This document shows, piece after piece, positions 8,155 through 17,955 of a stretch of DNA of 64,000 nucleotides (the stretch's first letter is position 1; each line of letters opens with the position of its first letter). Location of the stretch: the NCBI GenBank assembly GCA_026415695.1, contig JAOAGP010000053.1:1-64000 (forward strand), in the 5' to 3' direction. Origin of the DNA: Thermodesulfovibrionales bacterium. Lineage in GTDB: Bacteria; Nitrospirota; Thermodesulfovibrionia; Thermodesulfovibrionales; Dissulfurispiraceae. The notes under the pieces were generated by a model. The model was given only the letters and a program-made list of their open reading frames with translations. It was not told the DNA's origin and did no database searches. The translations under genes were made by a program, and so were the position numbers.

Positions 8155-10794
8155 GTGAAAAGTAATGAGATAAGAGAAGGTTTTTTAGATTATTTCCGAA
8201 GAAACGGACATGAAGTAGTCAAGAGTTCTCCACTTATTCCACACAACGACCCCACCTTGTTATTCACCAATGCTGGTATGGTGCAGTTTAAGTCGGTTTT
8301 TTTAGGCGATGAAAGACGGAATTATACAAGGGCAACTACCTGTCAAAAATCCATGAGGGCAGGTGGCAAGCACAACGACCTTGAAAATGTAGGTCATACC
8401 GCAAGGCATCATACCTTTTTTGAGATGTTAGGCAACTTTTCCTTTGGTGACTACTTTAAGGCAGATGCAATAAATTTTGCATGGGATTTATTGGTTGGGC
8501 AATTTGGATTACTAAAAGAAAGACTCTGGGTATCAGTCTATGAAAATGACGACGAGGCTGAACGACTGTGGTGTAGTCTCACTGACATCAATCCAAATCA
8601 CATTGTCAGATTGGGTGAGAAGGATAATTTTTGGCAGATGGGAGATACAGGTCCTTGCGGACCTTGTTCAGAGATTATCATAGATCAGGGAGAGGGAGTT
8701 GGTTGTAAAACGGCTGACTGTAAGGTTGGTTGTGATTGTGATAGGTATCTTGAACTGTGGAATCTTGTTTTTATGCAGTTTAATCGTGATAAGGACGGTA
8801 TGCTTACTCCATTGCCAAAACCAAGCATTGATACTGGTATGGGGCTTGAGCGTATTTCTGCTGTATTACAGGGCAAATCAACTAACTATGATACAGACCT
8901 TTTCATGCCAATCATAGCATTTGTTGAGTCTCTAAGTGGTAAGAAATACAGGGTATCTGAAGATGACGATATCTCTTTTAGGGTTATCTCGGATCATATA
9001 AGGGCAATAACCTTTCTCATTTCAGATGGTCTCATACCGTCAAATGAAGGCAGGGGCTATGTTTTAAGAAGGATAATAAGAAGGGCAAGTAGGCATGCAA
9101 GGTTGTTAGGTCTTACAGGGGCGTCACTTTACAGGGTTGTTGAACCTGTTGTTGAGACCTTTGGTGATATATATCCTGAATTAAAAACAGAATTACATAG
9201 GACAATTAAGCTGTTAAAGATTGAGGAAGAGAGATTCACAAAGACTGTTGAACAGGGTATTTCGTTGCTTGATGAGATAATAAGTAAACTCAAGTCCGAA
9301 GGATGTGCAGTAATACCGGGAGAAGAGGTCTTTAAACTTTATGATACATATGGTTTCCCTTTAGATCTCGCACGGGATATGGCATTAGATAAACATATGA
9401 CAGTGGATGAAGAGGGATTCCAAAAGGCAATGCAGGAGCAAAGACAAAGGGCAAGGGCATCTTGGACAGGTGGTGACACAACTCTGCCTCCTATATATCG
9501 GCAAATCAGTGAGAAACATCCAGAAACACATTTTGTAGGGTATGACACACTTGAAGACACCGCAAAGATATTGGCAATTATAAAGGATGGCAAAGAGATA
9601 CAACATTGTAGCAAAGGCGATGAGGTTGAATTGTTTTTGGATAAAACCCCGTTTTATGGAGAGTCAGGCGGTCAGGTGGGCGATAAAGGGGAGATATCGG
9701 TTGTTGGTAAAGAAGGTATAGGTGAGGTATTAAAAACTACAAAGATATTGTCATTGATATGCCATCACTTAAAGGTATTAGATGGAGGATTTTCTGTAGG
9801 GGATGAGGTTTTATGTAAACCTGATAAGGAAAGAAGGATATCAACGGCAAGAAACCACACCTCCACACACTTATTACACAAGGCATTAAGAGAGGTAATT
9901 GGCGAGCATGTAAAGCAATCTGGTTCTCTGGTTTCACCAGAAAGGTTGAGGTTTGACTTTACGCATTTTTATGCCCTTGAGGATAGTGAGATTAAGGCTA
10001 TTGAAGATATCGTTAACGAAAAGATTATTGAAAATATACCTGTGAGGACTGAGGTAAAGGATTTAGATACTGCACTAAAGGAAGGTGTGACTGCACTTTT
10101 TGATGAGAAGTATGGTGAGAAGGTCAGGATTGTAAGGGTTGGCGATTTTAGTGCGGAACTCTGCGGTGGCACACACTGTAAGGCAACAGGGGACATAGGG
10201 GTTTTTACAATTACATCTGAAGGAAGTGTGGCGTCAGGTATCCGCAGGATTGAGGCACTAACTGGCAGATACGCATATGAACATCTCAAATCAAAGGCTA
10301 ATGAATTACAAGCAATCGGTGAGTTATTAAAAACGGACAAACCTTTAGAAAGACTTCAGAGACTTTTAAATGAATTGAAAGAAAAGGAAAAGGCAATACA
10401 CGATATGAAATTAAGGTCGGCAGTAAGCATCTCTGATGACATACTAACTAATGCAAGGGTTATAGACGGTGTGAAGGTGGTGGTTCACAAGATTAAGGGA
10501 TTAGAGCAGAAGGACATGAGAAGTCTATCTGATAGCATTAGAGATAAATTACAAAGTGGTATAATTGTCATTGCATCTGTTAATGAACAACAGGCGGGTT
10601 TACTGTGTGTAGTAACAAAGGATTTAACGGATAGATTTAAGGCAAATGCCATTTTAAGTGAGATTGCAAGACTATCTGACGGAAAGGCTGGAGGCAAGCC
10701 CGATATGGCTCAGGGTGGCACGAAATCGCTTGATAAATTAGACAACGCACTTCAAGAAACATACAACATCATTGAGAATCTGTCTAAAAGATGA
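8155..10794 (+). CDS. alaS: alanyl-tRNA synthetase
   Basis: AlaS charges tRNA-Ala and edits mischarged Ser/Gly. The 879-residue protein has the class II catalytic core at the N-terminus (RXXT-like motif 2 region with TCQKSMRAGGKHNDLE). The editing-domain zinc ligands are H568, H572, C670 and H674 (HXXXH and CXXXH). The C-terminal C-Ala/DHHA1 domain includes a glycine-rich GKAGGKPDMAQGG. The start is a GTG. An AAGGAG lies about 13 bases upstream, a rather long spacing, but there is no in-frame ATG that keeps the conserved N-terminus. Confidence 0.97.
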   Translation: MKSNEIREGFLDYFRRNGHEVVKSSPLIPHNDPTLLFTNAGMVQFKSVFLGDERRNYTRATTCQKSMRAGGKHNDLENVGHTARHHTFFEMLGNFSFGDYFKADAINFAWDLLVGQFGLLKERLWVSVYENDDEAERLWCSLTDINPNHIVRLGEKDNFWQMGDTGPCGPCSEIIIDQGEGVGCKTADCKVGCDCDRYLELWNLVFMQFNRDKDGMLTPLPKPSIDTGMGLERISAVLQGKSTNYDTDLFMPIIAFVESLSGKKYRVSEDDDISFRVISDHIRAITFLISDGLIPSNEGRGYVLRRIIRRASRHARLLGLTGASLYRVVEPVVETFGDIYPELKTELHRTIKLLKIEEERFTKTVEQGISLLDEIISKLKSEGCAVIPGEEVFKLYDTYGFPLDLARDMALDKHMTVDEEGFQKAMQEQRQRARASWTGGDTTLPPIYRQISEKHPETHFVGYDTLEDTAKILAIIKDGKEIQHCSKGDEVELFLDKTPFYGESGGQVGDKGEISVVGKEGIGEVLKTTKILSLICHHLKVLDGGFSVGDEVLCKPDKERRISTARNHTSTHLLHKALREVIGEHVKQSGSLVSPERLRFDFTHFYALEDSEIKAIEDIVNEKIIENIPVRTEVKDLDTALKEGVTALFDEKYGEKVRIVRVGDFSAELCGGTHCKATGDIGVFTITSEGSVASGIRRIEALTGRYAYEHLKSKANELQAIGELLKTDKPLERLQRLLNELKEKEKAIHDMKLRSAVSISDDILTNARVIDGVKVVVHKIKGLEQKDMRSLSDSIRDKLQSGIIVIASVNEQQAGLLCVVTKDLTDRFKANAILSEIARLSDGKAGGKPDMAQGGTKSLDKLDNALQETYNIIENLSKR

Positions 10795-10815
10795 TGCCTG
10801 TGCAATAATCAAAAG

Positions 10816-11565
10816 ATGAAACCGCTAATACTTGTTACAAATGATGATGGTGTGTATTCTGATGGTATAACTACACTTTTTAACGCTATGAGAGAGATTG
10901 CAGATGCCTATATCGTTGCACCTGATAGGGAAAGGAGTGCTGTGAGTCATGCGTTAACCATGCACAGACCCTTAAGGGTGGAGATGATATCGGACTTTAT
11001 TTACACAGTCAATGGGACACCCACAGATTGTGTTGCTCTTGCTATAAACAAGATACTACCGAGGAAGCCCGATGTGGTTGCATCTGGGATCAATAAAGGT
11101 GCAAATTTGGGTGATGATGTTACTTATTCTGGCACTGTGTCAGCGGCTATTGAGGGAACGATACTAAATGTTCCTTCATTTGCAATATCGCTTGTTGGGA
11201 ATCATCCGTTTTTGTTTGAAACCGCAGTCCCTTATGCCAAGAAGGTTGCACAGTATATAATTGAGAATTCACTTCCATATGACACATTGCTCAATGTCAA
11301 TGTCCCAAATGTGCCTCCTGATGATATTAAGGGGATAAAACTCACAAGGCAGGGTAAACGGATATACGAAAACTCTATCAAGGATGTTACATCACCGTGG
11401 GGAGATACATACTATTGGATTGGTGGTGGACAGCCATACTATGAACACGGTGAAGGGATGGACATACAGGCTGTTATGGATGGGTATGTCTCTATCACGC
11501 CGCTACATCTTGATTTTACCAACTACGAGGCACTTGAATTACTAAAGAAGAGATGGGCACTATAG
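10816..11565 (+). CDS. surE: 5'/3'-nucleotidase SurE
   Basis: SurE is a metal-dependent nucleotidase/exopolyphosphatase linked to stress survival. The N-terminal TNDDGVYSDGI holds the two metal-binding aspartates. The family motif SGINKGANLGDDVTYSGTV follows near residue 95. The length of 249 residues is normal. Its last 13 bases overlap pcm. The surE-pcm neighbour pair is widely conserved in Gram-negative bacteria and supports both assignments. Confidence 0.95.
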   Translation: MKPLILVTNDDGVYSDGITTLFNAMREIADAYIVAPDRERSAVSHALTMHRPLRVEMISDFIYTVNGTPTDCVALAINKILPRKPDVVASGINKGANLGDDVTYSGTVSAAIEGTILNVPSFAISLVGNHPFLFETAVPYAKKVAQYIIENSLPYDTLLNVNVPNVPPDDIKGIKLTRQGKRIYENSIKDVTSPWGDTYYWIGGGQPYYEHGEGMDIQAVMDGYVSITPLHLDFTNYEALELLKKRWAL

Positions 11566-12206
11566 ACGACTACAAATATCAGAGGGATGTGATGGTAGAT
11601 ACTCAACTAATACCACGCGGTATTAGTGATAAGAGGGTGCTTGACACCATGAGGACTATTCCAAGACATTTATTCGTTCCAAAGGACTATGCCCACAGTG
11701 CGTATAATGACATGGCGTTGCCAATAGGTGAGGGGCAGACGATTTCACAACCATACATGGTTGCTGTGATGACTGAAAAACTTGCATTAACTCCTGAATG
11801 CAAGGTGTTAGAGATTGGCACTGGTTCAGGATACCAAACGGCAGTGCTTGCATCACTTGTAAAAGAGGTTTACACCATTGAAAGAATAGAGTCACTGTCA
11901 AAAAAGGCAGAACAGATACTCAAGAGTTTGGGTTTTAAGAATATACATTTCATAGTTGGAGACGGTTCATTAGGTTATCCAGATGCAAAGCCTTATGACA
12001 GGGTAATCATTACAGCTGGGGCTCCAGCAATACCGCAACCTATTAAGGAACAATTGGCTGAAGGTGGAATAATAGTTGCACCTGTAGGAGATAGATATTC
12101 ACAAACCCTTGTTGTCGTCAGAAAGACAAAGGAGGGATTTTCAACAGAATACTCAACAGGATGTGTATTTGTTCCTTTAGTAGGTAGACATGGGTGGGTC
12201 TCATAA
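11553..12206 (+). CDS. pcm: protein-L-isoaspartate O-methyltransferase
   Basis: Pcm methylates L-isoaspartyl residues in aged proteins so that they can be repaired. The 217-residue protein shows the SAM-binding motif V-L-E-I-G-T-G-S-G-Y-Q-T, the substrate segment around GEGQTISQPYMVA, and the family N-terminus with D-T-M-R-X-I-P-R-H-L-F-V-P. It overlaps surE by 13 bases and is probably co-transcribed with alaS-surE. Confidence 0.95.
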   Translation: MGTIDDYKYQRDVMVDTQLIPRGISDKRVLDTMRTIPRHLFVPKDYAHSAYNDMALPIGEGQTISQPYMVAVMTEKLALTPECKVLEIGTGSGYQTAVLASLVKEVYTIERIESLSKKAEQILKSLGFKNIHFIVGDGSLGYPDAKPYDRVIITAGAPAIPQPIKEQLAEGGIIVAPVGDRYSQTLVVVRKTKEGFSTEYSTGCVFVPLVGRHGWVS

Positions 12207-12211
12207 AGGAC

Positions 12212-12241
12212 TTGACCAAACCTAACATAAAAAACTAAAAT
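12212..12241 (+). promoter_or_regulatory. putative sigma-70 promoter for arsR-rnf
   Basis: TTGACC at 12212-12217 and TAAAAT at 12236-12241 are separated by 18 bases. The hexamers match the consensus at five of six positions each. Transcription would begin near 12248, only a few bases before the ATG at 12255, which has no Shine-Dalgarno. Confidence 0.45.
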
Positions 12242-12254
12242 TACTATCTTAAAA

Positions 12255-12593
12255 ATGAGCAAACAAAAAGACATATACGAGTTACAGGCTGACCTCTGCA
12301 AGGTATTTGCAAGTTCTATCCGCATTGAGATTATACATCTTCTCAAAGACGGGGAAAAGACAGTAAGTGAACTTGTAGAACTCCTCAATACCCCAAAGGC
12401 AAATGTTTCACAACATTTAGCAATTATGCGTCACAAGGGCATACTTAAAAACAGACGAGAGGGGGTAAATATCTACTACAGTATAGCCCATGAAAAGATT
12501 CTTCAGGCATGTACCTTGATGAGGGAAGTCCTAAACGATGTATTATCCGAACGAGGCAAGGTTGCCAATTTAGTTGAGACTGCTTCTGATTGA
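12255..12593 (+). CDS. ArsR-family winged-helix repressor
   Basis: This 112-residue protein has the ArsR/SmtB winged-helix fold. The recognition helix region is T-P-K-A-N-V-S-Q-H-L-A-I-M-R-H-K-G and the wing is around R-R-E-G-V-N-I-Y-Y-S-I. The CXC motif used by arsenic and cadmium sensors in the alpha-3 helix is absent. Two isolated cysteines are present, one near residue 15 and one near the C-terminus, so the signal is unknown. It lies 32 bases upstream of rnfC in the same direction, so it may control the Rnf operon or be controlled with it. No arsenic-resistance genes are nearby. Confidence 0.85.
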   Translation: MSKQKDIYELQADLCKVFASSIRIEIIHLLKDGEKTVSELVELLNTPKANVSQHLAIMRHKGILKNRREGVNIYYSIAHEKILQACTLMREVLNDVLSERGKVANLVETASD

Positions 12594-12625
12594 GTTCTTA
12601 TAAATTCAAATTTCACGGAGGCTAA

Positions 12626-13933
12626 ATGGCTTTCGCAACCTTTGAGCGAGGTATCCATCCGCCTGACAAAAAGTCTCTTTCAAAGGAAAGTCCAATTAGG
12701 ACAGCAACATCTCCTAAACGAGTAGTAATACCTATAATTCAGCATATAGGTGCACCCTGCAAGTTGTCTGTAAAGACAGGGCAGGAGGTAAAAAAAGGAG
12801 AGGTAGTTGCATTACCAGAGGGTTTTGTATCAGCCCCTGTCCACAGTTCTGTATCTGGAAAGATTACTGCAATAACAGATATCTCATTACCTACTGGACG
12901 GGTAGTGCCTGCTGTGGTAATTCAAAACGATATGAAGGAGACATGGATTGACTTAAAAGAGGATAAGGATTTTCTAACGCTTTCTCCTGAATATCTAAAA
13001 AACAAGGTAAAAGAGGCTGGCATTGTAGGGATGGGGGGTGCAGCATTCCCTACACATGTAAAACTCTCCCCACCAAAAGAAAAACCCATTGATGTAGTTA
13101 TTATTAACGGGGCAGAATGTGAGCCATACCTTACTGCAGATTATCGTCTAATGCTTGAAAGAGCGATGGATATAGTCAATGGACTTAAGATACTGATGGT
13201 TATTTTGGGTGTCAAAAATGGCTTTATTGGTATTGAAAACAACAAGCCTGATGCAATACAAGAGATGCAAAAGGCTGTAAGTGGTGATCCTGATATCAAA
13301 GTAATACCACTTGAGGTTAAATACCCTCAAGGTGCAGAAAAGATGCTCATAAAGGCTTGTGTGGGTAGAGAGGTCCCACCAAGGGCTCTACCAATGGATG
13401 TAGGTGTGGTTGTGCAAAATGTTGGCACTGCGGTTGCGGTATATGAGGCGGTTCGCTTTGGTAAGCCACTCATTGAAAGGGTGATGACCTTTACCGGTGA
13501 AGCTGTTAACAATCCGAGTAATCTTTATGTAAAGATTGGAACGACTATATCTGATTTAGTATCTGACTGCGGTGGTTTTAAAACACAACCAACTAAGCTA
13601 ATCTCAGGCGGTCCAATGATGGGCTTTGCAGTTAGCAACCTTGACATTCCAATTACTAAGGGGACTTCTGGTGTAGTAGCATTAACAGAGCAAGAGATTA
13701 GTCACATAAACAAATACGGACCTTGCATTAGGTGTGGTAGGTGCATTGAGGCATGTCCAATGGGGCTTATGCCTTCAATGTTGAGCATATTTAGTGAAAA
13801 AGGATTTTTTGAGGAGGCAAAGGCATATAACCTATTTGACTGCTTTGAATGTGGTAGTTGTGCCTATGTCTGTCCGTCTAAAAGACCAATAGTCCAATTT
13901 GTGAGGCTTGCAAAGTCTCAAACAAAACCATAA
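12626..13933 (+). CDS. rnfC: Rnf complex subunit RnfC (NADH-binding)
   Basis: RnfC is the peripheral subunit where NADH and FMN interact in the ferredoxin:NAD+ oxidoreductase, an ion-pumping membrane complex. The 435-residue protein contains GMGGAAFPTHVKL (nucleotide/flavin loop) and the motif N-G-A-E-C-E-P-Y-L. Two [4Fe-4S] sites follow near the C-terminus: C-I-R-C-G-R-C-I-E-A-C-P and C-F-E-C-G-S-C-A-Y-V-C-P. An ACGGAGG site precedes the ATG. It is the first of six rnf genes in the order C-D-G-E-A-B, the order seen in anaerobes such as Acetobacterium and Thermotoga. Confidence 0.96.
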   Translation: MAFATFERGIHPPDKKSLSKESPIRTATSPKRVVIPIIQHIGAPCKLSVKTGQEVKKGEVVALPEGFVSAPVHSSVSGKITAITDISLPTGRVVPAVVIQNDMKETWIDLKEDKDFLTLSPEYLKNKVKEAGIVGMGGAAFPTHVKLSPPKEKPIDVVIINGAECEPYLTADYRLMLERAMDIVNGLKILMVILGVKNGFIGIENNKPDAIQEMQKAVSGDPDIKVIPLEVKYPQGAEKMLIKACVGREVPPRALPMDVGVVVQNVGTAVAVYEAVRFGKPLIERVMTFTGEAVNNPSNLYVKIGTTISDLVSDCGGFKTQPTKLISGGPMMGFAVSNLDIPITKGTSGVVALTEQEISHINKYGPCIRCGRCIEACPMGLMPSMLSIFSEKGFFEEAKAYNLFDCFECGSCAYVCPSKRPIVQFVRLAKSQTKP

Positions 13934-13947
13934 GGGAGATTATTATT

Positions 13948-14949
13948 GTGGATGCTGCAAAAAAACATGAACCATTTATCGTAACAGTTAGCCCTCATAT
14001 AACAAGTGGTGAGACAACTTCTCGGATAATGTGGTCAGTAAGCCTTGCCTTGATGCCAGCATCAGTGATGGGAGTGTATTTTTTTGGTCCCTTGTCTGCA
14101 TTAACGCTGTTGTTATCTGTTGTTTCAGCGGTCTTTTTTGAGTATATATACCAAAAATTACTAAAAAAGACTATTACCATAAATGACGGCAGTGCTTTTT
14201 TGACAGGACTTCTCCTTGGACTTAATCTACCACCAACAGTCCCTTTTTACATACCGATAGTCGGTTCTTTTGTGGCGATAATCATCACAAAACAACTATT
14301 TGGGGGGTTAGGATACAATGTCTTTAATCCAGCCCTTATAGGTAGGGCTTTTCTTTTAATCTCCTTTCCAAAACTCATGACGATATGGAAAGAACCCACA
14401 TCTGCCTTTATACAAATAGATGCAAAAACAACAGCAACACCTTTAGGGATACTTAAAGAAGAAGGGCTTGGCAAACTCATAGAGATCTACGGCGACACAT
14501 TGAATCTGTATGTTCAGTTGTTGGTAGGATATAGAGGCGGATGTATTGGTGAGACATCTGCAATAGCAATACTCATTGGTGCAGGTTTTCTTCTGTATAG
14601 AGGCTACATCTCATGGCACATACCTGTCTCCTTTTTAGGCACTGCAGCAATCATTGCATGGATTTTTGGAGGTAAGGGGGCGTTGTTTTCTGGTGACCCT
14701 ATATTGCATCTACTAAGTGGTGGAATACTTATAGGTGCGTTTTTTATGGCTACTGACTATGTAACATCTCCATCGGTTAAGAAGGGTCAGATACTGTTTG
14801 GTATAGGGTGTGGGTTTCTGACTATGCTTATTCGTCTAAAGGGTGGGTATCCTGAAGGGGTGATGTTTGCAATACTAATCATGAACTGTTTTAGTCCCCT
14901 TATTGACAGGGGTTTTAAGACAAGGGTATTTGGGCAGGTTAAGAAATGA
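13948..14949 (+). CDS. rnfD: Rnf complex subunit RnfD
   Basis: RnfD is a polytopic membrane subunit that carries covalently bound FMN. Several hydrophobic segments are visible through the 333 residues. The flavinylation site is in T-T-A-T-P-L-G, with Thr164 as the expected FMN-linked residue. The start is GTG with AAGGGAG upstream. An ATG does not occur nearby in frame. The last four bases overlap rnfG (ATGA). Confidence 0.94.
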   Translation: MDAAKKHEPFIVTVSPHITSGETTSRIMWSVSLALMPASVMGVYFFGPLSALTLLLSVVSAVFFEYIYQKLLKKTITINDGSAFLTGLLLGLNLPPTVPFYIPIVGSFVAIIITKQLFGGLGYNVFNPALIGRAFLLISFPKLMTIWKEPTSAFIQIDAKTTATPLGILKEEGLGKLIEIYGDTLNLYVQLLVGYRGGCIGETSAIAILIGAGFLLYRGYISWHIPVSFLGTAAIIAWIFGGKGALFSGDPILHLLSGGILIGAFFMATDYVTSPSVKKGQILFGIGCGFLTMLIRLKGGYPEGVMFAILIMNCFSPLIDRGFKTRVFGQVKK

Positions 14950-15512
14950 CAGCAAAGGATATCATAAAGATTACCCTCAATCTCGTAGTAGTCTATTTGA
15001 TTGGCGGGCTTCTATTGGCAGGTGTCTATGCCAAGACATCACCAATAATGTATAAAAATGCCATTGTTGAAAAAGAGAGGGCGCTTAAAAAACTCTTACC
15101 TGATGCAGACAAGATAGAGAAATTAGGGGATTGGAAGATCCATGAAAAACCCGCAGAATACTACATTGCAAACAAGGCAGGCAAGCCTATTGGTTACATC
15201 ATCCAGTCCTATGGTAAGGGCTATTCAAGTTATATAAATGTCTTGATTGCGTTGGATACCAATCTAAAGGTCTTAAAGATAGATATCCTGTCTCATGCAG
15301 AAACGCCCGGTTTAGGGGATGAGATTGAGACCCCAGATTTTAAGAATCAGTTTGTCGGTAAAGGACTTGAGCAGATAAGACTCGTCAAGGGAGAGACCAA
15401 AGAAAACATACAGGCTATCACAGGTGTAACTATCTCAAGTAGGGCTGTTACAGACGATGCAGTAAAAAATGCGGTAGCCTTTTTGACCAAGGTTATCAAA
15501 TCAGGGGGCTAA
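14946..15512 (+). CDS. rnfG: Rnf complex subunit RnfG
   Basis: RnfG has one N-terminal transmembrane helix (about residues 10-28) and an extracytoplasmic FMN-binding domain. The flavinylation motif is T-G-V-T-I-S-S, with Thr162 in the position that receives FMN. The segment H-A-E-T-P-G-L-G is a further hallmark of the family. The 188-residue length is normal. Flavin transfer to RnfD and RnfG needs an ApbE enzyme, which is not in this window. Confidence 0.94.
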   Translation: MTAKDIIKITLNLVVVYLIGGLLLAGVYAKTSPIMYKNAIVEKERALKKLLPDADKIEKLGDWKIHEKPAEYYIANKAGKPIGYIIQSYGKGYSSYINVLIALDTNLKVLKIDILSHAETPGLGDEIETPDFKNQFVGKGLEQIRLVKGETKENIQAITGVTISSRAVTDDAVKNAVAFLTKVIKSGG

Positions 15513-15514
15513 AT

Positions 15515-16144
15515 ATGTCTGTTGAGGATAAGATAAGTTACAAAGAACTTGTATTAAATGGTATAGTCAAGGAAAACACGATATTTAAACTCGCCCTTAG
15601 CCTATGCCCTGCAATAGCGGTGACAAGTAGTTTAAGAAATGGTGTTCTTATGGGTGTAGCTGTCCTTTTTGTGCAGGTGATGGTAAATATGACCATTTCT
15701 CTGATGCGGAATTTCATACATCCTCGTATTAGGCTTCCAATATTTATGCTTGTCATATCTGGTTGGGTAACAGTTACAGATATGACGATGGCAGCATTTG
15801 CACCAGATGCCTACAAGCAGATGGGTTTGTATATCCAATTAATAGTTGCATTTGCATCAATACTTGCAAGGGCAGAGATGTTTGCAAGTAAAAACAATGT
15901 GGTTCCATCCATGTTTGATGGGTTAGGCATGGGTTTGGGTTTTTTATTTGCATTGACTGTTATTAGTTTCTTCCGTGAATTATTAGGTAAGGGTGCAATC
16001 TGGGGCATGCCTATCATAGATGCAAAACCCCTCTTGATAATGGTATTGCCTGCAGGAGGTTTTTTTGCTGTTGGTATATTGATGGGATTGTTTAATTGGC
16101 TTGACAGAAAGTATTTAGCAAAAGCAACAAGTAGCCATCATTAA
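15515..16144 (+). CDS. rnfE: Rnf complex subunit RnfE
   Basis: RnfE is one of the two homologous membrane subunits (with RnfA) that form the core of the complex. The 209-residue protein has about six hydrophobic helices. It shows the family pattern C-P-A-I-A-V-T-S-S near the N-terminus, with the conserved cysteine that coordinates the membrane-embedded Fe-S centre in Rnf and Nqr. It starts two bases after rnfG. Confidence 0.94.
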   Translation: MSVEDKISYKELVLNGIVKENTIFKLALSLCPAIAVTSSLRNGVLMGVAVLFVQVMVNMTISLMRNFIHPRIRLPIFMLVISGWVTVTDMTMAAFAPDAYKQMGLYIQLIVAFASILARAEMFASKNNVVPSMFDGLGMGLGFLFALTVISFFRELLGKGAIWGMPIIDAKPLLIMVLPAGGFFAVGILMGLFNWLDRKYLAKATSSHH

Positions 16145-16165
16145 TCTAAAAAGGGGATTATAGAG

Positions 16166-16759
16166 ATGCAAACAGACTTTGTTAAACTTTTTGAATTGAT
16201 TGTATCTGCATCGCTTATCAACAATTTTGTGTTTACGAGGTTTTTAGGACTTTGTATATTCTTTGGGGTATCAAAAAAGATGGAGACTGCTGTTGGTATG
16301 AGCATTACCTTTACATCAGTAATGATGATAAGTGCAGGCATAAGCTGGTTTATATACAATTATGTAATGATACCACTTGACATCACATTCCTAAAGATAA
16401 TCATCTTCATTGGTGTGGTTGCCACCTTTGTGCAGGCATCTGATACGATAATGAGGAAGGTATCTCCAGATTTATACTACAAGTTAGGAATATACCTTGC
16501 CCTGATATCAACCAATTGTATTATCCTTGCAGTTCCGTTGATAAATGCTGGTGAGAAATACACATTCCTTGAGAGTATTGCCTTTGGATTTGGTTCAGGG
16601 ATTGGTTTTGCCCTTGCACTGATCATCATGGCAAGTATTAGAGAAAGGCTTGAGCTTGCGGATGTGCCTGAGCCTTTTAGAGGACTTCCTATTGCCTTTG
16701 TGGTAACAGGGCTTATTGCTCTTGCTTTTACTGGGTTTTCAGGCCTAATAACGATTTAA
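16166..16759 (+). CDS. rnfA: Rnf complex subunit RnfA
   Basis: RnfA is the RnfE homologue in the membrane core. The 197-residue protein has six predicted helices and the conserved early motif N-N-F-V-F-T-R-F-L-G-L-C, whose cysteine helps bind the intramembrane Fe-S centre. It lies between rnfE and rnfB with short gaps. Confidence 0.95.
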   Translation: MQTDFVKLFELIVSASLINNFVFTRFLGLCIFFGVSKKMETAVGMSITFTSVMMISAGISWFIYNYVMIPLDITFLKIIIFIGVVATFVQASDTIMRKVSPDLYYKLGIYLALISTNCIILAVPLINAGEKYTFLESIAFGFGSGIGFALALIIMASIRERLELADVPEPFRGLPIAFVVTGLIALAFTGFSGLITI

Positions 16760-16775
16760 AGGGGACTTTGGACTG

Positions 16776-17930
16776 ATGATTGATATACTTACACAGGTTT
16801 TATTCATAATTTCAGACCTTCTAAATGTTACGCATCTTTTCATCCCGTCTGTAGGTGTTGGTGGAGGGATTGAGGCAAAGGAATCTGTAGATTTATTATC
16901 GGTGATAAAGTTTACATTAATCTTTCTTGCTGGTATTGGAGTGATCTTTGGCTTTGGACTTGCGATAGCGGCAAAAAGATTTTCAGTCAAGGTTGACCCG
17001 AGGGTTGAACAGGTCAAGGATGTGCTTGCCCATGCCCATTGTGGAGCATGTGGATACGCAGGGTGTGAGCAATACGCAGAGGCGGTTGTAAAAAATCCAG
17101 ATGTGCCTGTTAATCTTTGCGTGCCTGCAGGGGCTCGTGCTGCTGAAAAGATAGCGATTATTACTGGTAAAAAGGCAGAGTTTAAAGAGCGTGAGTTTGC
17201 AAGGGTTTTCTGCCAAGGCGGTCATGAAAATTCAACAAAGAGGTTTAAGTATGAAGGTATTTTAGATTGCAGGGCTGTGGTATTGGCAGGGGGTGGAGAT
17301 AAGTCCTGCAATTACGGTTGCCTTGGATATGGCACATGTGCAAAGGTATGTCCATTTGGGGCTATCAAAATGTCAGAGAACGGACTCCCTCAAATTGATG
17401 AGCAGAAATGCACAGGTTGTAAGAAATGTCAGACTGCTTGTCCTAAAAAGGTGATAGAGGTTTTACCGGCTTCAAAAGCGGTATTTGTATCTTGTCATAG
17501 CAAAGATAAGGGTGTTGACACAAGAAAATATTGTCAACAGGGTTGTATTGCATGTGGGATATGTGTTAAGGTATGTCCTTACGAGGCAGTAAGGGTTGTC
17601 GATAATCTTGCAAGTATAGATGTTGGAAGGTGTAGAGTTTGTGGTATCTGTGTTACAAAATGCCCAACAAAGGCAATCGTTGACTTTATACCTAACAGGG
17701 GTAAGGCTTATGTAACAGAGCGTTGTATTGGCTGTCAGTCGTGCAAGAAGATTTGCCCTGTGGATGCATCTGATGGTCAACACAAACAGAGACATACAAT
17801 TAATCAAGACAGGTGTATTGGTTGTGGTATCTGCACCTCAAGATGTCCTGTGCAGGCAATACAAGGAACATTTAATTGGGAGGTAGTCTATACTGAAGCA
17901 CAAAAAAAGAAGATGAAATCAGCAGCTTAA
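16776..17930 (+). CDS. rnfB: Rnf complex subunit RnfB, polyferredoxin form
   Basis: RnfB takes electrons from ferredoxin. After an N-terminal membrane helix (about residues 45-65) comes the RnfB Fe-S domain with C-G-A-C-G-Y-A-G-C. Six more four-cysteine ferredoxin motifs follow in the C-terminal 220 residues. They include CTGCKKCQTACP, CIACGICVKVCP, CRVCGICVTKCP, CIGCQSCKKICP and CIGCGICTSRCP. The protein is 384 residues, longer than the proteobacterial RnfB of about 190 and closer to the acetogen type. This supports use of low-potential ferredoxin in an anaerobe. Confidence 0.95.
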   Translation: MIDILTQVLFIISDLLNVTHLFIPSVGVGGGIEAKESVDLLSVIKFTLIFLAGIGVIFGFGLAIAAKRFSVKVDPRVEQVKDVLAHAHCGACGYAGCEQYAEAVVKNPDVPVNLCVPAGARAAEKIAIITGKKAEFKEREFARVFCQGGHENSTKRFKYEGILDCRAVVLAGGGDKSCNYGCLGYGTCAKVCPFGAIKMSENGLPQIDEQKCTGCKKCQTACPKKVIEVLPASKAVFVSCHSKDKGVDTRKYCQQGCIACGICVKVCPYEAVRVVDNLASIDVGRCRVCGICVTKCPTKAIVDFIPNRGKAYVTERCIGCQSCKKICPVDASDGQHKQRHTINQDRCIGCGICTSRCPVQAIQGTFNWEVVYTEAQKKKMKSAA

Positions 17931-17955
17931 AAAAATCCTAAAAAGGGGTGAAAAC

